The notes beneath the pieces were generated by a model that saw only the letters and a program-made list of their open reading frames with translations, had not been told where the DNA came from and made no database searches. A stretch of 64,000 nucleotides of DNA from 2-01-FULL-40-13 sp964433155 (lineage in GTDB: Bacteria > Patescibacteriota > Microgenomatia > UBA1406 > GWC2-37-13), in NCBI GenBank assembly GCA_964433155.1, contig CAYSQE010000002.1:94119-158118 (forward strand), in the 5' to 3' direction. Position numbers and translations under genes: made by a program. Numbering within the stretch: position 1 is the stretch's first letter; each line of letters begins with the position of its first letter. Below are positions 53,089 through 61,357 of this stretch, one piece after another.

Positions 53089-53775
53089 ATGGCAAAATCA
53101 AAAGAAAAAATAGAGGCAAGAATTTTAAGAAGAGAGGGAAAAAGCATAAAAGAAATAGCTAAAAAGCTTCACGTATCACCAGGAAGTATTAGTGTTTGGT
53201 GTCGAGATATTGAATTAAGTAAAAATCAGATATTAACTCTTCAGAAGAGAATGTTAGATATAAATTATGGGAATAGAAGTAAATATTTAAAAAGAATTAA
53301 AGAAGAAACAAATAAAAAAATAATTCACTTAAATAGTGAAGGTGTGAAAGAAATTAACAAACTATCTAAAAGAGAAATTTTTCTTGTAGGTGTAGCCTTG
53401 TATTGGGCCGAGGGGTTCAAAAAAGATCATCAGGTGGGATTTGCAACAAGCGATTCAAAAATGGCTAAATTCTTTATACACTGGCTTGAATTATCTTTTA
53501 AAATAACACATAAAGATCTTATTTTAAGGGTAACGGCAAATATTTCTTACAAAAACAAGATCAAAAACTTAGAGAAATACTGGTCGGAAAAACTAAATAT
53601 ACCTCTCCAACAATTTTCAAAACCTTTTTATCAAAAAACAAAATGGAGAAAAAAATATGAGAATAAAGATGAATATCATGGTGTTATTAGAATAAAAGTT
53701 AGAAGAAGCATTGACTTATTGAGAAAAATTTATGGTTATATCGAAGGAATTTCTCTTACTGCTAAAATAGACTAA
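53089..53775 (+). CDS. HTH plus LAGLIDADG-like homing endonuclease, adjacent to tRNA-Met intron
   Basis: This 228-residue protein starts with an HTH (KSIKEIAKKLHVSPGSISVWCRDI) then a LAGLIDADG-like helix VGVALYWAEGFKKDHQVGFATSDSKM and a second helix YGYIEGISL near the end. The acidic residue in each helix matches the endonuclease motif position. It faces away from tRNA-Met, whose 5' end is 87 bases from the start. It is intact, unlike the related gene at 59327. TGGTATAAT lies 18 bases upstream. Confidence 0.65.
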   Translation: MAKSKEKIEARILRREGKSIKEIAKKLHVSPGSISVWCRDIELSKNQILTLQKRMLDINYGNRSKYLKRIKEETNKKIIHLNSEGVKEINKLSKREIFLVGVALYWAEGFKKDHQVGFATSDSKMAKFFIHWLELSFKITHKDLILRVTANISYKNKIKNLEKYWSEKLNIPLQQFSKPFYQKTKWRKKYENKDEYHGVIRIKVRRSIDLLRKIYGYIEGISLTAKID

Positions 53776-54077
53776 TGAAAAGGTGGCAAAAATACTGGTT
53801 ATTTTTTCTCATTATATTTTTTCTAATGCATCTTATCCGTGATCTTCTACAGGATATGGAAATAAAAAACTTTCTTTCAACTACGATGGTAAAATCTAGA
53901 CCATATACATTACCACTGTACTGGGTAATTATTAATACGTATGCCATAGAAATAATAGTAATTATCTTCTCTTTTCTAAGTTTAAAAAGGAATAAATTTG
54001 GAACAATGGGTTATTTAACAATTTTTTTAACGTCATTTTTCTCTGTTGCTTGGCTAGTTTATTGGTTTGTTCTTTAA
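53775..54077 (+). CDS. Hypothetical membrane protein, 100 residues
   Basis: Its ATG overlaps the stop of the endonuclease-like gene (TAATG), indicating coupled translation. Three hydrophobic segments are predicted (WLFFLIIFFLMHLI, YWVIINTYAIEIIVIIFSFL, IFLTSFFSVAWLVYWFVL). No family recognised. Coupling to a mobile gene is unusual and may be coincidental. Confidence 0.5.
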   Translation: MKRWQKYWLFFLIIFFLMHLIRDLLQDMEIKNFLSTTMVKSRPYTLPLYWVIINTYAIEIIVIIFSFLSLKRNKFGTMGYLTIFLTSFFSVAWLVYWFVL

Positions 54078-54079
54078 AT

Positions 54080-54105
54080 ACTTTAATCTATTAATAGATT
54101 AAAGT
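54080..54105. terminator. 26-bp perfect palindrome between convergent genes
   Basis: ACTTTAATCTA and TAGATTAAAGT are exact reverse complements around TTAA. It lies between the ends of the 53775 gene and the FtsB-like gene, where it could act as a bidirectional terminator; it is AT-only except for four bases, so a weak hairpin. Confidence 0.45.
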
Positions 54106-54108
54106 GAT

Positions 54109-54444
54109 CTACTTGACAAATATCTGCCACCACTGAAGATAATTAGGCAAAGGAGTGGGGGTTATGATGTTGGGGGTTGGAGTTGGTTGCTTGAGTATTA
54201 TCGCTACCTCATCAGGTTTTAAGAGATTGAGTTTATCTCTTATAGTTTTTTCAATTTCATTAGGATCGCTTTTTTTTAGAACCATGGTTTTTAGCTCGGT
54301 ATTTCTTTTTTTTTCCTTTTCATGATCGTTGCGAAAATCTTCATAAAAAACCAGTTTTTTTCTATAGTCAAAAAGATTTTTTGTCAAAGAGGAAAAGAAG
54401 AAAAGAATAAGTAGAAAAAAAATAATATTTCTCAAAATCTTCAT
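54109..54444 (-). CDS. FtsB/DivIC-like septum formation initiator protein
   Basis: The 111-residue protein has one N-terminal membrane segment (LRNIIFFLLILFFFSSL) then a coiled coil (FRNDHEKEKKRNTELKTMV) and ends IRDKLNLLKPDEVAIILKQ, the FtsB/DivIC pattern, followed by a proline/threonine tail. It acts in the divisome at the membrane. It overlaps the upstream gene by four bases. Confidence 0.8.
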   Translation of the reverse strand: MKILRNIIFFLLILFFFSSLTKNLFDYRKKLVFYEDFRNDHEKEKKRNTELKTMVLKKSDPNEIEKTIRDKLNLLKPDEVAIILKQPTPTPNIITPTPLPNYLQWWQIFVK

Positions 54445-54719
54445 AGCTTTGGTAAATATAAATTAACAAGAGCCAGCTGTTTTTTATAAGTTAACACCAG
54501 ATCTTCTCTTTTGCCTTTTTGGAAAGCCTCTATCGATTCAAGCAGCTCCTTTCTGATCTTGCGTAAAACAATCAATACTTCATCATCTGTAAGGTCGGCT
54601 CTTTTCTCAATTTCTTTGTTTTTAATTTGTGCTAAAATATACCTTAGGGTTGTTAGTGTTTCTTGTTCGTGATTTTTGAGAGCTTGAGTCTGATGTTTGA
54701 TCAAAGTATCTTTTACCAT
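54441..54719 (-). CDS. YqeY/GatB-like short protein
   Basis: This 92-residue helical protein has TLRYILAQIKNKEIEKRADLTDDEVLIVLRKIRKELLESIEAFQKGKREDL, the YqeY N-terminal pattern. The family is usually about 148 residues, so the C-terminal half is missing. The tail ends VNLYLPKL, close to the end of the family's first domain. YqeY relates to the tRNA-binding domain of GatB; exact role is unknown. Confidence 0.7.
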   Translation of the reverse strand: MVKDTLIKHQTQALKNHEQETLTTLRYILAQIKNKEIEKRADLTDDEVLIVLRKIRKELLESIEAFQKGKREDLVLTYKKQLALVNLYLPKL

Positions 54720-54774
54720 TTTCCAATTATACCCCGCTTAGCGCGGTTATATCAAGCTTAGTTTGGTTTTTATT

Positions 54775-55173
54775 ATGAATAAAAAGAAGACTAAAGATGT
54801 CGTAGAAATTTTTAGCAACTTCAAAAAAGTTTTGGCGGCAAAACCTTCATTGACTGAGATGTTTGCTGATGTTCGAATGATGCGATTTAAAATAAAACCC
54901 ATAACTGGAGATATATCCATATTGCAATTAAAAAATCATCGCCTCATCGAGACATTGTGGAGTCTGGGAAAGCTGGATGAAGTATTCCAAAAGGAATATG
55001 CTAATTTATCGAAGGATCAAAAAGATGTTTTTTTTAAGCTATTTGACAACCTTTATCAACAGTTTCAGCATGAGCTTAACCGAATCAGCATAAATCCAGA
55101 ATTAAAGACAAGACCTCCTCACGTGATTGAGATGGAAATATTTAAGGAAATATCTTCTGAGAAAACGAATTAA
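54775..55173 (+). CDS. Hypothetical protein, 132 residues
   Basis: From ATG 54775 (a TTG-like earlier start at 54763 is possible) the protein is soluble and helical with VVEIFSNFKKVLAAKPSLTEM and LYQQFQHELNRISINPEL. I recognise no family. It precedes the RNase H-like gene by 15 bases, so the two may be co-transcribed. A palindrome CCGC...GCGG lies upstream. Confidence 0.5.
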   Translation: MNKKKTKDVVEIFSNFKKVLAAKPSLTEMFADVRMMRFKIKPITGDISILQLKNHRLIETLWSLGKLDEVFQKEYANLSKDQKDVFFKLFDNLYQQFQHELNRISINPELKTRPPHVIEMEIFKEISSEKTN

Positions 55174-55188
55174 AATAGATCATTTACT

Positions 55189-55767
55189 ATGAATAAGTTC
55201 CCCTTAGTTCTTGATTTAGAGACAAAGTATACATTTCGTGATTTCGATGACCCTAAAAAGTTAGGAATCACTGTCGTTGGCATTTATGACTATCGAGATA
55301 ATAAGCTTAAAACATTCCTTGAAGCCGATATAAATAAACTCTTTCAACTTCTGGAATCAAGTTCATACATCATCGGATTCAATGTCGTGAGTTTTGATTT
55401 ACAGGTTCTTCAAAGATACTATCCAGGAAAACTGCAGCATTTTTCAACGTTTGATTTACTGGATGACATAAAATCTAAAATAGGAAGAAGGCTGTCTTTG
55501 AACGATCTTCTGTATGCCACTTTAGGCAAAAAAAAATCAGGCCATGGTTTGATGGCGATAGACTATTTTAAAGAGGGTAAATGGGAAGAGCTTAAAAAAT
55601 ATTGCCTGGATGATGTGATGTTGACGAAGGAACTTTTTGAATACGGATCTGAAAAAGGAGAGGTGATGTATCTAAACGAAAAAGGCAAGGTGTCGATTAA
55701 GGTTAACTGGAAAGCGTATCTCAAGGAAGGAGGAAAATCAGACACGCATCTTACCCTCCCGTTTTAA
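55189..55767 (+). CDS. RNase H-like (YprB-type) exonuclease-like protein
   Basis: The 192-residue protein has a DEDD arrangement: FPLVLDLETKY (Asp-x-Glu), GFNVVSFDLQVL and YCLDDVMLTKELF. YprB-type RNase H-like domains are predicted 3'-5' exonucleases acting on DNA or RNA. The terminal motif fits a DEDDy-like or YprB variant. Whether it is active is unknown. It converges with the membrane gene ending at 55790. Confidence 0.75.
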   Translation: MNKFPLVLDLETKYTFRDFDDPKKLGITVVGIYDYRDNKLKTFLEADINKLFQLLESSSYIIGFNVVSFDLQVLQRYYPGKLQHFSTFDLLDDIKSKIGRRLSLNDLLYATLGKKKSGHGLMAIDYFKEGKWEELKKYCLDDVMLTKELFEYGSEKGEVMYLNEKGKVSIKVNWKAYLKEGGKSDTHLTLPF

Positions 55768-55789
55768 AACTAGAAGAGAAATGAAAATT

Positions 55790-57220
55790 TTATCTTCTTA
55801 AAAATATAAGTAGATCGTATTTTTTTTCTAACTGATATTTAGGATTATTGTATAAATACGTAATGATTATTCTTGAATAGTCTTCGACCTTTTTATAGCC
55901 TGAAATATTTTGACCTTCATTAAAAATGATCAACTTTGGCATATTTTTAGCTATGTCTCTAACTATTTGTTTACTACTATCTGGATTATTGGCAACCCAA
56001 GGCAGGAAAAAATAATAATAGGACCCTGGCTCTCTTTTTGTCAATAAATAAACCTCAGGTTGAAGAGGATAGATAAGAATTTTGTCATTTGATGCAGTTT
56101 GTGAGTTTACAATATTAACCATTTTAGAAATTGAATGATCCTGATTTTTATTTTTAAGCCAAAAAATATAAGGACCTAAAAATAATCTTAAAGAAAAGAC
56201 AAAAATTAGAGATAAAAACAGCCCAAAAAATATTTTTTCTGTTTCTAAAATATAAAGAACAAAAGCGATAAGAAAAAATGTCAAAGGTAGCATATGGAAT
56301 CCACCTAACTGAACACTTAAAGACACACACACAAGCATTAAGAGAAAAATTTTTCTGATAGCTATTTTTTTCTTTTTCCACGCAAAATATAAAGCAACAA
56401 AGGAAAAAATAAATACGGTAAGTTCAAATAACAGAGAAATTCTAATAACCCTAGAGAGAGTTATGGGAAGTAGATGAAAATAACCTAATACATTGGTTAT
56501 TTGAGTAATAAAGTAGAAATAATATTGATTAAATAGATTATATTGATTTGAATAATATTTTGTATTAAAGATAATCACATCCTGCCAAAAATGTGGCCAA
56601 TCAATAAATAGCCAAAATATAAAAGCTGGTAGGAAAGTTAAAGAAGCCAGCCAGACTGTCCTTTTACCAGAAAATGTAGCATCAACATACATTAACACTG
56701 TGATCGGTAAATAAATAGGATAGAGAATTAAAATGCTGCTTTGAATCAAAAAAAAGAGGTAGAAGTACCAAAAAGTTGATAGTTTTTTTTGAAAAAATAA
56801 TAAGCAATACATTATTAAAGAAATATTAATTAAAAAAGACTGAGGTGATGGAAAGAAAGTCAGATTGGAGAGACCTAAAAATGCATACAAAATAACTATG
56901 ATCAAAGTCAGTAAAAATCTTTGCGATAGGTAAAAAAACAAGGTTGTTGTGAAAATAAAAAATAAATATAAAAGTATTCTTGGTAGTAATAAACTGCAAC
57001 TACCGCTTAATTTATAAAGTAAAGCTGCAAAATAATACATTCCGGGAAAATGATGCGAAAAAAAATCTCTATAGATTATTTTTCCACTATTAATTAGGCA
57101 TCCTCCCAATAAATAATCTGCACTATCTGTAAACTGTCCTACTGGGATGATTGTAATCAGAATAAAAAGATGGAAAAGTAACAATAGAATTAATTTGAGA
57201 TGTAAAGAAGATTTCCCCAT
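55790..57220 (-). CDS. GT-C-type membrane glycosyltransferase (PMT/ArnT-like)
   Basis: A 476-residue polytopic protein with about ten membrane segments. Its first loop, FTDSADYLLGGCLINSGKIIYRDFFSHHFPGMYYFAALLY, contains the D-type catalytic and HFPG motifs common in PMT/ArnT relatives. These use polyprenyl-phosphate sugars and act outside the membrane. It starts six bases after the stop of the upstream GT-C gene, so the two are a pair. Confidence 0.75.
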   Translation of the reverse strand: MGKSSLHLKLILLLLFHLFILITIIPVGQFTDSADYLLGGCLINSGKIIYRDFFSHHFPGMYYFAALLYKLSGSCSLLLPRILLYLFFIFTTTLFFYLSQRFLLTLIIVILYAFLGLSNLTFFPSPQSFLINISLIMYCLLFFQKKLSTFWYFYLFFLIQSSILILYPIYLPITVLMYVDATFSGKRTVWLASLTFLPAFIFWLFIDWPHFWQDVIIFNTKYYSNQYNLFNQYYFYFITQITNVLGYFHLLPITLSRVIRISLLFELTVFIFSFVALYFAWKKKKIAIRKIFLLMLVCVSLSVQLGGFHMLPLTFFLIAFVLYILETEKIFFGLFLSLIFVFSLRLFLGPYIFWLKNKNQDHSISKMVNIVNSQTASNDKILIYPLQPEVYLLTKREPGSYYYFFLPWVANNPDSSKQIVRDIAKNMPKLIIFNEGQNISGYKKVEDYSRIIITYLYNNPKYQLEKKYDLLIFLRR

Positions 57221-57226
57221 TAGACG

Positions 57227-58705
57227 TTATTTTTCACAAAAATAATAAAGGTAAACTTTTCTATCAAAGAAATAAATATTGCCGGCGGGACAGTAATTTT
57301 TAAACTCTTTTCCGTGTGGTGTGACGATCAAAGGGCGGTTGGATTGAACATACTTTTGTCTTTTTAAAAAATAATCTTGTTGAAAAGGTCCAGAGGAAAA
57401 CCATTCCCAGTAGAAATATAAAGGTTTAAATGTATGAAAGCTCTGTGGTTGGAGTAGTGAAACAAAAGCATCGCCAGAGTCATTTATATATGTTCTGTTT
57501 TTTGCGAGACGCTTAGATAATTGCATACTAAACGTCTCGATAATTTTTTTTTCTTGTTTGGTTAACTTTATATAACGTAATGTAGGAACCTTATTAGTAT
57601 CTTCGTTTGCTTTTTGGAATCTGATAGCTCCGGGAACGACTCTTACGATAAAAAGACAGATGATTATGATGGTAAAGACGGTTTTCCAGTGAAAGAGCTT
57701 GGAGAAGGTATAGATAAAAAGCCCAACCATCGGTGTTGCTGCCCAAAAAGCATGAGAAAAGTCGGTCAGAGGATAGTATTGGATCCACGAAGCAAGGCAG
57801 ACAAAACAAACAACCAGAAGTTTGATAGATTTTGTTTTGAGAGCTAAATAGACAATATTTAACGGAAGCAGGATAAAGATGAGAGTTAGGTAGAACTGTT
57901 GCCAATAGATTGTTGTTTTCCAGTATCGAGCTAAAAACAGACTTTTTACTATTTGATCCAAACTTATACCTCGCACAACTTGCGCCCATGCTTTAGCTAA
58001 TACAAACGACTGCAGCCACCAATCATGGAGTGCCATATTTTGAAAAAGGTATAGCGCAAAAGGAAGAGATGCTAAGAAAAAACCAAATATCAAACTAAAT
58101 ATTGCAAGAATTGCTTGACGAAATGACAATCTGTTAAAAAATCGAAGAAAGATAAGGAAAACCGCTATTGAGATAAATAATAGAATACCAACAGGTTGCC
58201 TGCACCAAAAAGCTAAAGAGGTTGTTAGTCCAATAAGTATAAGTTTTTTCTGACTCTGTCTTTGACAGTAAGAAAGAAGTAAAAGCAGGGCCATCAGTTG
58301 AAAAACTAGCGCGTACACCGAAGACCATGGATGGAAATAAAAATCATAGAAAGGCGCCAGAGCAAGCCAAAAAATAAGCGAGATTAGTGTTAGTTTTTTT
58401 GATAAAAATTCTGACCAAATGTGCCAAAGTAGAACTGAGGCGATAGCGTAAAACAATGCAGTTGTTAGGCGAATGACTATGAGATACTCGCCAAATATTT
58501 TAATCGCCGCAGCTTGAATAAAAGTTGTCAGTGCTCCGTACTGTGTGAATGTATCTCGAAATAGTATCTTTCCCTGAGCTACGTCAATTGCCGGTTTAAG
58601 AAGAATTCCATCATGAACGGTATCTATATTGATGATTGCAAAAGGCGTTATAAAGACAAAAGTAAGAATTAATATCACAAGGGAGATGGGTAACTTTTTT
58701 TGCAT
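57227..58705 (-). CDS. GT-C-type membrane glycosyltransferase
   Basis: About 492 residues from ATG 58705 with about ten membrane segments. The first outer loop DTVHDGILLKPAIDVAQGKILFRDTFTQYGALTTFIQAAAI has the same layout as the neighbouring gene's loop (an acid residue then GKI-x-x-RD-x-F). A C-terminal soluble domain carries SFHTFKPLYFYWEWFSSGPF. It probably uses polyprenyl-phosphate sugars made by the DPM1-like enzyme at 51673. The longer start at 58723 is less favoured. Confidence 0.75.
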   Translation of the reverse strand: MQKKLPISLVILILTFVFITPFAIINIDTVHDGILLKPAIDVAQGKILFRDTFTQYGALTTFIQAAAIKIFGEYLIVIRLTTALFYAIASVLLWHIWSEFLSKKLTLISLIFWLALAPFYDFYFHPWSSVYALVFQLMALLLLLSYCQRQSQKKLILIGLTTSLAFWCRQPVGILLFISIAVFLIFLRFFNRLSFRQAILAIFSLIFGFFLASLPFALYLFQNMALHDWWLQSFVLAKAWAQVVRGISLDQIVKSLFLARYWKTTIYWQQFYLTLIFILLPLNIVYLALKTKSIKLLVVCFVCLASWIQYYPLTDFSHAFWAATPMVGLFIYTFSKLFHWKTVFTIIIICLFIVRVVPGAIRFQKANEDTNKVPTLRYIKLTKQEKKIIETFSMQLSKRLAKNRTYINDSGDAFVSLLQPQSFHTFKPLYFYWEWFSSGPFQQDYFLKRQKYVQSNRPLIVTPHGKEFKNYCPAGNIYFFDRKVYLYYFCEK

Positions 58706-58812
58706 CGTCATTATTTTACACAATAAGATAGATCCAAATATTCGTTTTGAATTGATCGCGTTGTCATATTACGAATTAGACCCATAATATGATATAATTC
58801 TTGCCACTTATT

Positions 58813-59127
58813 ATGGCATTTTCGGAAGCACTAAACGGTTGGGTGAAGTTAAACGAAAAGCCTCAATCAGCAAGCGGTGTTATTACGGTTCTTGGGTACT
58901 GTGAACGAGGAAGTCATTTTACATCTCCCTGGCAGGTAAGCCAGCTTGAGTTGTTAGATCTGTCTTCCATCCAAGCGCCATCTGAAGTAGAGCGCATGGC
59001 CCAAGTAGGAGTAGAAATGTATTTTGATTTAGCAATACAAATGCACTCTCAAGATTGTAATGAAATACCAAATTTAAATGTGAGTGTGGATCTTGGAGGT
59101 AGAAAATTCTTCAAAAGAAATTACAAC
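58813..59127 (+). CDS. Hypothetical protein, split by an assembly gap
   Basis: From ATG 58813 the frame reads MAFSEALNGWVKLNEKP to the gap. If the duplicated ends at the gap are merged, the gene is complete at 108 residues and ends RNYNSIR. TGATATAAT ends 14 bases before the ATG. An alternative TTG start at 58801 is possible. The end overlaps the start of the HTH-LAGLIDADG-like frame. No family recognised. Confidence 0.5.
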
Positions 59128-59282
59128 NNNNNNNNNNNNNNNNNNNNNNNNNNNNNNNNNNNNNNNNNNNNNNNNNNNNNNNNNNNNNNNNNNNNNNNNN
59201 NNNNNNNNNNNNNNNNNNNNNNNNNNNTTTAAATGTGAGTGTGGATCTTGGAGGTAGAAAATTCTTCAAAAGAAATTACAAC
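59073..59282. other. Assembly gap (100 N) with 55-bp identical flanks
   Basis: N bases occupy 59128-59227. The 55 bases before the gap (59073-59127) are identical to the 55 bases after it (59228-59282). This is what two contig ends that overlap look like when a scaffolder inserts a default gap. Collapsing the repeat joins the reading frames sensibly. Confidence 0.9.
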
Positions 59283-59326
59283 TCAATTAGATAATTATTC
59301 TTATAAATTGATAAAAGAATCATTAG

Positions 59327-59914
59327 AAACTGCATGTTTCAAAATCATCTGTAAGTCTCTGGATTAGAGGTATTAAATTAAATAGACAACAACTTCAAAA
59401 ACTTTATTTAAATAAAAGAACAGGAGGATTAAAGGGAAGTATTATTGCTTCCATGAATAAGATAAGAGAAAGGGAGATATTAACAAAAAAACTTATGGAA
59501 AATGGAAGAAGTCAAATAGGTCAATTGTCGGAAAGAGAAAAATTTATCGCAGGTATAGCTTTGTACTTCGCGGAAGGAAGCAAATTAGACAAACAAGTTG
59601 TTTTCTCTAATTCTAACTCAAAAGCTATAAAGTTTATGACAGAATGGTTAAGAAATTTTTGTAAGGTGCCAAATAATAAATTCAGACTTAGTATTTATAT
59701 TCATGACAATCTGGATGAACAAAGAGCCAAAATTTTTTGGTCAAAACTGACAAATATAAATATTTCTCAATTTACTAAGAATTATATTGTAAAAAATAAT
59801 ATTGGAAGGTATAGAAAAACTATCAATGAATATGGTGTTTGTAGAATTACTATTTGTAATGTCAATCTCCAAAGAACAATTATGGGTTGGATTTCAGGAT
59901 TGATTGGGATATAA
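59327..59914 (+). pseudogene. HTH plus LAGLIDADG-like homing endonuclease, probably frameshifted, next to tRNA-Asn intron
   Basis: The frame from ATG 59453 encodes 153 residues with AGIALYFAEGSKLDKQVVFSNSNSK and IMGWISGLIGI, the two LAGLIDADG-like helices. It remains open upstream to 59327, giving LHVSKSSVSLWIRGIKLN, the HTH seen in the intact relative at 53089. Before that an in-frame TAG (59324-59326) stops it, while another frame continues NYSYKLIKESLE. One extra A near 59329 would explain it. It ends 28 bases before tRNA-Asn. Confidence 0.65.
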
Positions 59915-59942
59915 TCTAGATGCTCTTTGACAACTGCAAATA

Positions 59943-60206
59943 TCCCCGGTAGCTCAACGGTAGAGCAAGAAGCTGTCAATTGGCAGCCTTCCGAAGTAAT
60001 TCGGAAAGGAAAATCGGGCTAATTCGGAAGACTCCTTCAAAGTTAAGGACAATCCCGAGCTAAACTCCGCCTAAGGCGGGGAAACGTGTAGAGACTATAT
60101 ACCCGAGTCCGATGTTTCATCGGACATAAGATAGTCCATTCCTTAAGGCAACTTGAGGGTTAATGTAACTTCGAGGTTACTGGTTCGAATCCAGTCCGGG
60201 GAGCCA
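59943..60206 (+). tRNA. tRNA-Asn (anticodon GUU) split by a group I intron
   Basis: Exon 1 (59943-59976) has acceptor TCCCCGG, D arm GCTC/GAGC and ends at U35 of the anticodon loop (CTGT). Exon 2 (60166-60206) starts TAACTTC, has T arm ACTGG/TTCGAAT/CCAGT, acceptor CCGGGGA and GCCA with discriminator G. The spliced anticodon is GUU. Pair 27-43 is A-G, otherwise the cloverleaf is good. It resembles Escherichia coli tRNA-Asn in loop and T-arm sequence. Confidence 0.88.
59977..60165 (+). ncRNA. Group I intron in tRNA-Asn (189 nt)
   Basis: The 5' splice lies after U35. P1 pairs exon GCTGT and intron C with GGCAGC, with the conserved U-G at the splice site. The core has AATCCCGAGCTAA (60051-60063), P7 strands GACTAT (60093-60098) and ATAGTC (60131-60136), and the hairpin CTCCGCCTAAGGCGGGG. 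The intron ends in G (60165). It is ORF-less. Insertion lies between U35 and U36 in the anticodon. Confidence 0.88.
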
Positions 60207-60292
60207 AGATTTCTTTGGACTTCCATAACAATCTATATATTTTCTTGCATCCTGGCATTGACAGCGCGTTGTGTTTTTGATAGCATTTTTTA

Positions 60293-60682
60293 ATGAGAAA
60301 AATTCTTGTAATAAGCACCTTCCTCATATTTGTTTTCATAATCTTATTTGGACTTAACCTTAGCATGCAGATTATGGAAGATGGAAGAATGTCTAATTGT
60401 CCTTTTACAACAGGTCAATCTTCAATGTGTCAGATGCCGTCAGGCGATCATATTTCTAAATGGCAGCAAACATTCATCGCAATTTTCCAATCCGCTTATT
60501 ATTTGATTTTTCTTGTGCCATTTATCATTGTTTTTAGATTTTTAATCTATCAATTTACCTTAGCTTCACCAAGTACACTCGCGTTTCATTCCTATAAGAT
60601 ACATCATCCTGATTCAAAGACTTTCAATTATCTTCTTGAAGCCTTTTCTAACGGGATTCTCCACCCCAAACTTTACAACTAA
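60293..60682 (+). CDS. Membrane protein of Cys/Met-rich cassette, 129 residues
   Basis: Two membrane segments (ILVISTFLIFVFIILFGLN and FIAIFQSAYYLIFLVPFIIVFRFLI) enclose an outer loop with MSNCPFTTGQSSMCQMPSGDHISKW. The loop has Cys, Met and His spaced as possible metal ligands. It is the first gene of a five-gene plus-strand group. No family recognised, and a copper-handling role is inference. Confidence 0.5.
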   Translation: MRKILVISTFLIFVFIILFGLNLSMQIMEDGRMSNCPFTTGQSSMCQMPSGDHISKWQQTFIAIFQSAYYLIFLVPFIIVFRFLIYQFTLASPSTLAFHSYKIHHPDSKTFNYLLEAFSNGILHPKLYN

Positions 60683-60739
60683 AAACAATCGCTACAGCCT
60701 CCTTTTTTGTTTATTAGTTTCTTTATTTCTTTAAAAGAT

Positions 60740-61342
60740 ATGAGAATTAAAATCAATAATAAAACCATAGTAATCGCAATCTTAGTTCTTCTCGGGTTAG
60801 GATATTTCTATGTTGCCAAAGTTAATCCATTTAATTTCTCATCACGCTTAAACAACAAAGGATTTGTGCCAGTAAAAGGAGTTTTGGCAGCCAAATTCGA
60901 ACATTTAAGTCAGAATGGTAATTCCTCTTGCTCGGGTGATTTTACAGATTCCATAAAAACTATGCCCGATAATGCCCGTCTCCAGGGCTCTTGCTGTAGC
61001 CAAATGAGCTACCATCGTTATAGTGAACAGGTTGAGGGATTAAAGAAGTATAAAGACATAAAAGAAATTCCGCCCGATCCTTATGATATCGAGGCGGGGT
61101 TAGCGAAACGCCTTATGTCTCATTATGATGATAACTTAACTCCCGAACAACAAAAAGCCTATGACTATGCAATGAAGCATTCTAGCGAAAAAGGGCCTTG
61201 TTGCTGCAAGTGTTGGAGGTGGTTTGTCTATGGCGGATTAGCTAAGGTACTCATTCAGGAATACGGTTTCATAGGAGAACAAGTAACAGAGGTCTGGAAT
61301 TTATCGGATGGTTGTGGAGGAGATAGCGAGCACCATCACTGA
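60740..61342 (+). CDS. Membrane-anchored Cys-rich protein with His tail
   Basis: About 200 residues from ATG 60740 with one N-terminal membrane segment (IVIAILVLLGLGYFYVA). The soluble part has QGSCCSQMSYHRYSEQVEG, GPCCCKCWRWFVYGG, LSDGCGGDSEHHH. Seven Cys and a terminal HHH suggest metal binding. I recall similar sequences only as hypothetical proteins from uncultured bacteria and archaea. The longer ORF from 60707 has a less likely start. Confidence 0.6.
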   Translation: MRIKINNKTIVIAILVLLGLGYFYVAKVNPFNFSSRLNNKGFVPVKGVLAAKFEHLSQNGNSSCSGDFTDSIKTMPDNARLQGSCCSQMSYHRYSEQVEGLKKYKDIKEIPPDPYDIEAGLAKRLMSHYDDNLTPEQQKAYDYAMKHSSEKGPCCCKCWRWFVYGGLAKVLIQEYGFIGEQVTEVWNLSDGCGGDSEHHH

Positions 61343-61357
61343 GAGCTTTAATAGAAA

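Noticed and set aside
58813..59282. A 55-bp direct repeat as a genuine duplication
   Set aside because: It flanks exactly 100 N, the default scaffold gap, so contig-end overlap is the simpler explanation.
59977..59982. Reading the tRNA at 59943 as tRNA-Asp(GTC)
   Set aside because: The C at 59977 belongs to the intron; joining U35 to exon 2 gives GUU, and the T arm and G discriminator fit Asn.
60160..60366. Minus-strand ORF with APRTGFEPVTS
   Set aside because: It is antisense to the tRNA-Asn 3' exon; this peptide is a well-known spurious translation of tRNA T-arm sequence.
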